From the NCBI GenBank assembly GCA_002731985.1, contig PCCT01000042.1, positions 16,891-22,478 on the forward strand: DNA of 5,588 nucleotides. The letters run 5' to 3'. Source of the stretch: Nitrospinota bacterium (GTDB lineage Bacteria > Nitrospinota > Nitrospinia > Nitrospinales > VA-1). Each line of letters begins with the position of its first letter. Positions within the stretch are counted from its first letter, which is position 1. Below are positions 1-5,588 of this stretch, one piece after another. Made by a program: the position numbers and the translations under genes. Under the pieces are notes generated by a model that saw nothing but the letters and a program-made list of their open reading frames with translations, searched no databases and was not told the origin of the DNA.

Positions 1-739
1 CCTGCTTCTTTTTAACGACATCCACAACCCTGCCGACCACCAACCCCTTTGGAAACACCCCCCCCAATCCCGATGAGAGCACCCTATCGCCTGTCTTCAC
101 ATTTGCCTCAATGGGAACGAATTTCATTTCACAAACATCTTTACCCGTTCCCACCGTTACCCCCGGCTCTCTGGTTTCCTGAAATAATGAATCGACCGCA
201 CTACGACTGTCTGTAATCAATAAAACTTTAGACGTTCCAGCAGACGCATGAATGATGTGTCCGATAATACCAGCATCGGTCATTACCGCCAGATTTTCTT
301 CAATCTTATCGTTGGTTCCCTTGTTTATGAATACCATTTTGGACCATTGGGTGGCATCGCGCCCTATCACCTCAGCCGTGACGAGCGGTCTTTCTTTTTG
401 ACCCACATTACCTATCAGCTTTTCAATTCTTTCCCTCTGCTTATTTTTTTCAAGCAGTTCGTTTGTTGCCCTGGACAAGCGATCAATTTCCAGAAGAAGA
501 CGTTCGTTTTCCCGGGATACCCCCATCAGAAAAAAATAATGATCAAAGACATCGGAAATAGAATCGACTGCATTGGTGAGCAGACTTTGAACGGGAGAAA
601 AAGCCCGCACTACCACGGACTCGAAAAACAGGTTACTCTTGCCATGCCGAATATTGATGGTCATCAGCATTAGAGAAACCAATACAATGCCAGCAAGAAT
701 AATGAGGAGATTTTTGCCTTTGGTTCGCCTGTTAGGCAC
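1..739 (-). CDS. mreC: Rod shape-determining protein MreC, N-terminal 246 codons (runs off left edge)
   Basis: MreC is a bitopic inner-membrane protein whose periplasmic part links MreB filaments to MreD, RodA and PBP2 in the elongasome. Translating the minus strand from 739 gives 246 codons without a stop. Residues 1-9 are basic (PNRRTKGK). Residues 10-29 form one hydrophobic membrane segment, signal-anchor style. Residues about 75-110 are a charged coiled coil (ENERLLLEIDRLSRATNEL). From about 118 the beta-rich MreC domain follows, including AEVIGRDATQW, LLITDSRSAVDSLFQ and, near the edge, SSGLGGVFPKGLVVGRV, the family's hallmark G-x-FPKGL-x-VG region. The start is taken as GTG at 739-737 because an in-frame stop (the mreB TAA) lies one codon upstream, and the next ATGs fall inside the membrane segment. 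No Shine-Dalgarno is visible, so translation probably depends on coupling to mreB. The last part of the periplasmic domain lies outside the window. Confidence 0.95.
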   Translation of the reverse strand, partial: MPNRRTKGKNLLIILAGIVLVSLMLMTINIRHGKSNLFFESVVVRAFSPVQSLLTNAVDSISDVFDHYFFLMGVSRENERLLLEIDRLSRATNELLEKNKQRERIEKLIGNVGQKERPLVTAEVIGRDATQWSKMVFINKGTNDKIEENLAVMTDAGIIGHIIHASAGTSKVLLITDSRSAVDSLFQETREPGVTVGTGKDVCEMKFVPIEANVKTGDRVLSSGLGGVFPKGLVVGRVVDVVKKKQ

Positions 740-742
740 GAT

Positions 743-1768
<1,026 letters not shown>

Positions 1769-1773
1769 TTACG

Positions 1774-1779
1774 CCCTTT
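1774..1779 (-). promoter_or_regulatory. Ribosome binding site of mreB
   Basis: On the minus strand AAAGGG stands 8 bases before the GTG at 1765, a normal Shine-Dalgarno distance. It supports GTG as the real mreB start, since no ATG in this frame offers an alternative nearby and an in-frame TAA lies just upstream at 1771-1769. Confidence 0.6.
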
Positions 1780-1831
1780 AGAAGAATAACACTAACATTA
1801 CATAACCTCTTTATTTTCAAGAAGGTATGCA

Positions 1832-1860
1832 TTTATAACAAGGGGGATTAAAAATTGCAA
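1832..1860 (-). promoter_or_regulatory. Candidate sigma70 promoter of mreBC
   Basis: Reading the minus strand, TTGCAA (1860-1855) is followed after 17 bases by TATAAA (1837-1832). TG sits one base before the -10 hexamer, as in extended -10 promoters. Matches to consensus are 4/6 and 5/6 at ideal spacing. Transcription would begin near 1825 and leave a leader of about 60 bases before the mreB GTG. This is the best promoter-like sequence in the window. It is inferred from sequence only. Confidence 0.6.
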
Positions 1861-1945
1861 GATAAATAAAAATAAGGAGTTGTGTCTATTCTGATCCATT
1901 TCCCAACCCATTATTGCATCGGATTGACTCTCTTGTGCAGGCATC

Positions 1946-1967
1946 ATTCATAATCTGATATATGAAT
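1946..1967. repeat. Inverted repeat (7-bp arms, 8-bp centre) in divergent intergenic region
   Basis: The arms ATTCATA and TATGAAT are perfect inverted repeats separated by 8 bases. The dyad overlaps a possible -10 (CATAAT, 1949-1954) paired with TTGACT at 1924-1929, and lies just upstream of the other candidate promoter for the PpiD-like gene. It could be an operator for a dimeric regulator. It is AT-rich and short enough to arise by chance, so the role is only inferred. Confidence 0.3.
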
Positions 1968-1973
1968 AAACGG

Positions 1974-2002
1974 TTGCGAAACAATGCCGGGTTATATACT
2001 AT
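1974..2002 (+). promoter_or_regulatory. Candidate promoter of the PpiD-like gene
   Basis: TTGCGA (1974-1979) and TACTAT (1997-2002) are 17 bases apart, each matching the sigma70 consensus at 4 of 6 positions. Initiation near 2009 would give a leader of about 47 bases before the ATG at 2056. An alternative is TTGACT (1924-1929) with CATAAT (1949-1954), which has better hexamers but a long 19-base spacer. The sequence alone cannot decide between them. Confidence 0.4.
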
Positions 2003-2055
2003 ATGCGAGCACTAAATCCCTTTAAAATCCAAAAAGTTATCAGGAGAATGTTTGA

Positions 2056-3978
2056 ATGCTGAACACCATTAGAGAACACGCCGATTCATGGCTAATTAAA
2101 TCAATCTTATGGCTTATCGTATTCGCCTTTATAGGGACGATATTCTACTCCTGGGGAATGGGTGGTGCGTCTGGTTCCGGTGGAGGAGCAGTGGCCACTG
2201 TTCAAGGTGCCAAAATCACCCAGGGCGAATATGAGCGCACGTTCAATAACCTGATGAATTTTTACAGACAACAGTTCGGCAGTCAGTTTTCAGAGACTCT
2301 CATCCAAAAACTAGACTTAAAGACACAAGCCCTTGACGTTTTGGTACAGAAAAAACTTCTTTTGATTAAGGCAAATGAATTAGATATTCAAGTCAGTGAT
2401 ACGGAAGTCGTTAAACACATCAATAATCTGACCGCTTTTCAAAAGGATAAAATTTTCGATAATAACATCTATCAAAACTTTCTGAAATTCAAGCGCCTGA
2501 CTCCTAATGAGTTTGAAGAAAGCCAGCGTGAGTCCCTGCTCCTTGAAAAAATTGAAAACCTTATCAAATCCAACGTCAAAGTTTCTCCAAGTGTTGTAGA
2601 TGAGACATTCAGGCGAGAAAATGAAAAGGTTAAGTTGGACTATGTAATCTTCCCCAACGATCACTTCAAGTCGTCTGAAAAAGTTACTCAAGAAGAAATA
2701 AGGTCATTTTACGAAAAGAACAAAATACGATTTGAGGTGCCAGAAAAAATCAAAGTCGAATATGTCAAAGTAATACCAAAGGATTATGAAGGTGAGATAG
2801 ACATCCGTGATGAAGACATCGAAGATTATTACAAAACCAAAATAGCGGACTTCCGAGTTCAAAAAATGTATAAAGCCGCTCATATCCTGTTCCGTCTTGA
2901 ACCTAAAAATGACAATTCAGAAGAATCCGTTAAAAAAGCTGAGGAGGAAGCAAAAAAAGAAGCCGACGGCATACTAAAGAAAATCAGAGATGGCGAAAGT
3001 TTTGCTGAACTGGCTAAAAAGCATTCTGACGACACCAACTCAGGAGAAAAAGGCGGAAGCCTGGGCGAATTCCCAAAAGGAATGATGGTTCCCGAATTCG
3101 AGGGAGCTCTGGAAAAACTAAAACCCGGCGAAGTCAGTGAACCCATTAAGACTTCATTCGGATTCCACATCATCCGACTGGACGAGGTGAGTGCGGAAAG
3201 GATCAAACCCTTAGCCGAAGTTAAAGAAGACGTAATTAAAAAACTGAGAGAAATCAAGACCCGACAAAAAATGAGGCGTGTTGCCAAGCACATCCACCGC
3301 TCAGCAGAGAAAGACCAGAACCTGGCTCGTGCCGCTCAGGAAAACCAATTGGCTGTAAAAACCACCCCATTTTTCTCAGAAGATAATCACGCCGTCCCAG
3401 ATATTGGGACAACTCCTGAATTTTTCAATCAGGCCTTTTCCCTTGAAGATAATAAAGTGGGACAACCCGTTCAAACATTCGAAGCCACCTTCGTGTCGAA
3501 AGTTGTCGCAAGGGAAAAACCCTATATCCCTGAGCTGAGTGATGTTCAGAAACTGGCTGAAGAAAAATCACAAGAGGAAAAAGACCGCACCTACTCAATA
3601 AAGAAATCTGAAGAATTTGCAAAGAAACTTTCCGGCGGAACCACCGACCTTGAATCTACCAGCAAAGAACTTGGGTTGGACTTAAAACACAGCCCATTCT
3701 TTAATCGGTCTGATTCCATCCCGGGAATAGGTAACCTGAAAAAAGTGAAAGCAAAAGCTTTTGAATTGGACAAAGGAAAATCCGGATGGGTTTCAGAACG
3801 AAATAACTATTACCTGATTCGAGTTCAAGACCGGGCAAAAGCCAGCTCCCCAGACCTGGAAGATTTGAGGAGCTTAACAACAAGACTGAAACTTGAAAAA
3901 GGCAACTCCGTTTTTAAGGAGTGGATGGAAAACCTTAAAGAGAGCTCTGAAATTCTGATAGACAAAACCCAGCTCTAA
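2056..3978 (+). CDS. ppiD: PpiD/SurA-type membrane-anchored peptidyl-prolyl cis-trans isomerase
   Basis: This is a periplasmic folding factor anchored in the inner membrane, expected to help newly exported proteins fold and to isomerise X-Pro bonds. Its 640 residues are close to the 623 of E. coli PpiD. Residues 1-12 are cytoplasmic, 13-33 form a single membrane helix (SWLIKSILWLIVFAFIGTIF), then comes a Gly/Ser linker (34-45) and a SurA/PpiD-like N-terminal chaperone region (about 46-180). Three helix-strand modules follow (about 177-280). One parvulin domain spans about 270-378: AAHILF with H276, HSDD (323-326), GGSLGEF, MVPEFE and FGFHIIRL with H371. The C-terminal part holds two similar segments (422-494 and 531-601). 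The start is ATG at 2056, directly preceded by an in-frame TGA, with AGGAG at 2042-2046 nine bases upstream. It stands alone, divergent from mreBC. The ppiD symbol rests on architecture; a more general 'SurA N-terminal domain protein' name is possible. Confidence 0.9.
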   Translation: MLNTIREHADSWLIKSILWLIVFAFIGTIFYSWGMGGASGSGGGAVATVQGAKITQGEYERTFNNLMNFYRQQFGSQFSETLIQKLDLKTQALDVLVQKKLLLIKANELDIQVSDTEVVKHINNLTAFQKDKIFDNNIYQNFLKFKRLTPNEFEESQRESLLLEKIENLIKSNVKVSPSVVDETFRRENEKVKLDYVIFPNDHFKSSEKVTQEEIRSFYEKNKIRFEVPEKIKVEYVKVIPKDYEGEIDIRDEDIEDYYKTKIADFRVQKMYKAAHILFRLEPKNDNSEESVKKAEEEAKKEADGILKKIRDGESFAELAKKHSDDTNSGEKGGSLGEFPKGMMVPEFEGALEKLKPGEVSEPIKTSFGFHIIRLDEVSAERIKPLAEVKEDVIKKLREIKTRQKMRRVAKHIHRSAEKDQNLARAAQENQLAVKTTPFFSEDNHAVPDIGTTPEFFNQAFSLEDNKVGQPVQTFEATFVSKVVAREKPYIPELSDVQKLAEEKSQEEKDRTYSIKKSEEFAKKLSGGTTDLESTSKELGLDLKHSPFFNRSDSIPGIGNLKKVKAKAFELDKGKSGWVSERNNYYLIRVQDRAKASSPDLEDLRSLTTRLKLEKGNSVFKEWMENLKESSEILIDKTQL

Positions 3979-3994
3979 CCCTTAGCAGGGAGCT
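3971..3994. terminator. Weak hairpin between convergent genes
   Basis: AGCTC (3971-3975) and GAGCT (3990-3994) are inverted repeats enclosing a short CC/GG core, and the hairpin overlaps the ppiD stop codon. On the minus strand it is followed by GGGTTTTG, so it could help end thiDN transcription. On the plus strand no T-run follows. The stem is short and imperfect, and the gap of 63 bases between the convergent genes offers nothing better. Treat it as tentative. Confidence 0.27.
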
Positions 3995-4041
3995 GAGAAA
4001 GATACTGGGAGAAATTTTGACTTTAGCAATCTGTTAGAGTT

Positions 4042-5400
4042 CTATCTCAAGGTCTTCAAATAGCGTTGGTGGATTTTTAATATTTTATCTGTCAAGCTTT
4101 CTATATCTTCCGCTATTACCCGAATCATTTCTTCTTTTCTCATACCACCCTTGTCAAAAATAATATCGGGAACAAATTTGCACTGGCGGATAGCATAAGC
4201 TGTCCCCCACTCCAACGAAGACCCCTCCAACGTTCTTACCTGCTTCGGCTCTTTGGCCCGGTCAAAAGACCCTACGCTAAACTTCAGGCTTTTACAGATC
4301 TTAATCAAATCTGTGTTATACCTGATGTTCATTACCGCGCGTTTGGACGGATCAAATTGCATGACAGTCAGAACAATATCAGCGACATGACGAGACCCGC
4401 CAAACCGTGGCGGAGCGGGAACCATAATATCCTCGCCACACCTGACAATACGAGCGGGAAACCCTATCACATCATCCAGCTTGCGGGCGTCTTCCAGCCC
4501 AAACCCGATATTAGCTTGAACCTCTGGAATCAACGCACCGACACGCGCATTTCGCAATATCTCGACAGCATGCATAACACGTTCAAACATACTATAGCGG
4601 TTGGCACTTTGATAAAGGCCAGCTAAAGGTTCAACTTGTGCGGCACCCTCTCCTGCTTCGACTGCCCCTGCAATTGCAATTCCGATAAATTCCTTTGCCT
4701 CTTCTATTGATACAAGGACATCCTTATCCTTAGCTAAACCTGCTGTAATGGCTGACGCCAAAACACAGCCCGTTCCATGAACATCTTCCGTACCCAATCG
4801 ATCCCCATCAAGAAGAACAGTTCGCTTTCCATCAAAGAAAAAGTCCTGTGGCTTACCCTTAAGATGTCCTCCTTTTATGAGAACGTTTTTCGCTCCCAGC
4901 TTCAATAAAACACGGGCGGCTTTTAGCCTGTCGGACGCCTTGCGGATTTTAACTCCAGACAAAACTTCCACTTCGTCAAGATTGGGTGTTACCAGCAAGG
5001 CCATGGGCAAAAGTTTATTCTTGAGTACTTCGATTCCTTCAGGCGACAACAATGTCTTGCCAGAAGAAGAACGTATCACCGGGTCGACCACTAGTTTTTT
5101 TACACGATAACGGCGAAATGAACGAACAACCGCTTCAACAATTGAATCATTCCCCAGCATTCCTGTTTTTACAGCGCCGGGATTACCGTCTTCTAACAAA
5201 GCGCAAAGTTGTTGCCCCACCACGTCAGAAGACAGTTCGTGAGTTCCACTAACGCCAGAAGTGTTCTGTATCGTTATGGAAGTGGCAACAGATTTCCCAA
5301 TGACACCACAAGCTGAAAATGTTTTTAAGTCTGCCTGAAGCCCCGCGCCCCCACTCGGGTCAAATCCGGCTACGGTCAGGGCAGTAGTTGTTTTATTCAT
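4042..5400 (-). CDS. thiDN: Bifunctional HMP/HMP-P kinase and thiamine-phosphate synthase (ThiD-ThiN fusion)
   Basis: The 452-residue protein joins two steps of thiamine synthesis. The ThiD part phosphorylates hydroxymethylpyrimidine (phosphate) to HMP-PP, and the ThiN part condenses HMP-PP with thiazole phosphate to thiamine phosphate. The ThiD domain (about 1-262) is a ribokinase-fold kinase showing AGFDPSGGAGLQAD (11-24), pyrimidine-pocket IQNTSGV (44-50), VKTGMLG (77-83), DPV (106-108), TPN (138-140), IKGGH (175-179) and the anion hole HGTGC with Cys212. The ThiN domain (about 268-445) shows IPEVQANIGF, FPARIVR (Arg320), FGGSRHVADIVLT (His338), FDPSKRAVMNIRY, GSFDRAKEP, EWGTAYAI and PDIIFDKGG. 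All catalytic motifs look intact. The start is ATG at 5400, with an in-frame stop (TAA) upstream and no clear Shine-Dalgarno. The gene lies 129 bases downstream of glmS on the same strand, apparently with its own promoter. ThiD-ThiN fusions are best known from archaea; most bacteria use ThiE for the second step. Confidence 0.95.
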   Translation of the reverse strand: MNKTTTALTVAGFDPSGGAGLQADLKTFSACGVIGKSVATSITIQNTSGVSGTHELSSDVVGQQLCALLEDGNPGAVKTGMLGNDSIVEAVVRSFRRYRVKKLVVDPVIRSSSGKTLLSPEGIEVLKNKLLPMALLVTPNLDEVEVLSGVKIRKASDRLKAARVLLKLGAKNVLIKGGHLKGKPQDFFFDGKRTVLLDGDRLGTEDVHGTGCVLASAITAGLAKDKDVLVSIEEAKEFIGIAIAGAVEAGEGAAQVEPLAGLYQSANRYSMFERVMHAVEILRNARVGALIPEVQANIGFGLEDARKLDDVIGFPARIVRCGEDIMVPAPPRFGGSRHVADIVLTVMQFDPSKRAVMNIRYNTDLIKICKSLKFSVGSFDRAKEPKQVRTLEGSSLEWGTAYAIRQCKFVPDIIFDKGGMRKEEMIRVIAEDIESLTDKILKIHQRYLKTLR

Positions 5401-5441
5401 ATAAATTAACAGGTATGAGTTTTATAAATTAAGGAACCCGC

Positions 5442-5471
5442 ACTCTAGCAGACCGATTAAAGTGATGGCAA
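5442..5471 (-). promoter_or_regulatory. Candidate promoter of thiDN
   Basis: On the minus strand TTGCCA (5471-5466) and TAGAGT (5447-5442) are 18 bases apart, with TG one base before the -10 hexamer (TGCTAGAGT). Each hexamer matches consensus at about 4 of 6 positions. Initiation near 5435 would leave a leader of about 35 bases, too short for a TPP riboswitch, and no such motif is present. The existence of the promoter is inferred; thiDN could also be read through from glmS. Confidence 0.4.
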
Positions 5472-5506
5472 GAATTTAATAGAACTGCGTACAGAAAATA
5501 AAACTA

Positions 5507-5523
5507 CTGGATTATAAATTCAG
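5507..5523 (-). terminator. Possible weak terminator after glmS
   Basis: Seven bases past the glmS stop, the minus strand reads CTGAAT, a 5-base loop, then ATCCAG. This is a 6-bp stem with one A-C mismatch, followed shortly by a T-rich stretch (TTTTATTTT, 5504-5496 region). The stem is AT-rich and weak, so it may be only a pause or partial terminator between glmS and thiDN. Confidence 0.25.
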
Positions 5524-5529
5524 GAGGGA

Positions 5530-5588
5530 TTATCCCACTGTCACAGACTTGGCCAGTGACCGGGGTTTATCGATATTCCGCTTCAGAG
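5530..5588 (-). CDS. glmS: Glutamine-fructose-6-phosphate aminotransferase GlmS, C-terminal 18 codons
   Basis: GlmS converts fructose-6-phosphate and glutamine to glucosamine-6-phosphate, the committed step to UDP-GlcNAc for peptidoglycan and LPS. Only the end is in the window: the minus strand reads LKRNIDKPRSLAKSVTVG and then TAA at 5532-5530. This matches the very conserved GlmS terminus, which in E. coli and many others reads D-x-P-R-N-L-A-K-S-V-T-V-E. The lysine of LAKSVTV is part of the sugar-phosphate isomerase active site in this family. The rest of the gene lies beyond the right edge. The call rests on 18 residues, but this tail is distinctive. Confidence 0.87.
   Translation of the reverse strand, partial: LKRNIDKPRSLAKSVTVG

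Noticed and set aside
248..673. Plus-strand open frame of 141 codons
   Set aside because: It lies wholly opposite mreC, which has clear family motifs, a membrane segment and a coiled coil on the minus strand. The plus-strand product resembles nothing and has no ribosome site.
1994..2004. Palindromic ATATA-C-TATAT sequence
   Set aside because: It is short, purely AT-type and coincides with the candidate -10 region, so it is most simply explained as promoter composition.
2048..2062. Four-codon frame starting at an ATG eight bases before the ppiD start
   Set aside because: The AGGAG ends only one base before this ATG, too close for initiation, whereas the spacing suits the ATG at 2056.
2380..3883. 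Minus-strand open frames opposite the PpiD-like gene
   Set aside because: They are antisense shadows of a lysine/glutamate-rich gene, giving Ser/Phe/Leu-rich products with no motif and no initiation signals.
4357..5252. Plus-strand open frames opposite thiDN
   Set aside because: They are covered by the intact ThiD and ThiN domains on the other strand and show no recognisable domain.

Overview
The window reads as ordinary chromosomal DNA from a Gram-negative (diderm) bacterium of moderate GC content (mid-40s per cent by eye). The evidence for a diderm is a rod-shape mreB-mreC pair together with a large inner-membrane-anchored periplasmic parvulin of the PpiD/SurA type. The glmS tail and a fused ThiD-ThiN thiamine enzyme would fit a deltaproteobacterial or Nitrospinota-like lineage, but that placement is a guess. 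No mobile element, CRISPR array, tRNA, rRNA or phage gene is visible, and gene density is high.

Layout. Positions 1-739 (minus) hold the first 246 codons of mreC, which runs off the left edge. Positions 743-1765 (minus) hold complete mreB, three bases upstream of mreC in the same operon and in the same reading frame. Positions 1766-2055 form a 290-base divergent intergenic region. It carries a good sigma70-type promoter for mreBC on the minus strand, one or two weaker candidates for the plus-strand gene, and a 7-bp dyad. Positions 2056-3978 (plus) hold a complete 640-residue PpiD-like peptidyl-prolyl isomerase. Positions 3979-4041 are a 63-base convergent gap with a weak hairpin at its left end. 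Positions 4042-5400 (minus) hold a complete bifunctional thiDN gene (HMP-P kinase plus ThiN-type thiamine-phosphate synthase). Positions 5401-5529 hold a leader with a candidate promoter and no TPP riboswitch. Positions 5530-5588 (minus) hold the last 18 codons of glmS.

How the genes relate. MreB and MreC are the cytoplasmic filament and the periplasmic scaffold of the elongasome, which directs side-wall peptidoglycan synthesis. GlmS makes glucosamine-6-phosphate, the entry point to UDP-GlcNAc, peptidoglycan and LPS. The PpiD-like protein assists folding of secreted and outer-membrane proteins at the inner membrane. Three of the four loci therefore serve the cell envelope. ThiDN is a metabolic neighbour that appears to have its own promoter. 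I see no previously undescribed system. The points most worth a second look are the ThiD-ThiN fusion in a bacterial context, an altered C-terminal motif in MreB, and repeated modules in the PpiD-like protein.
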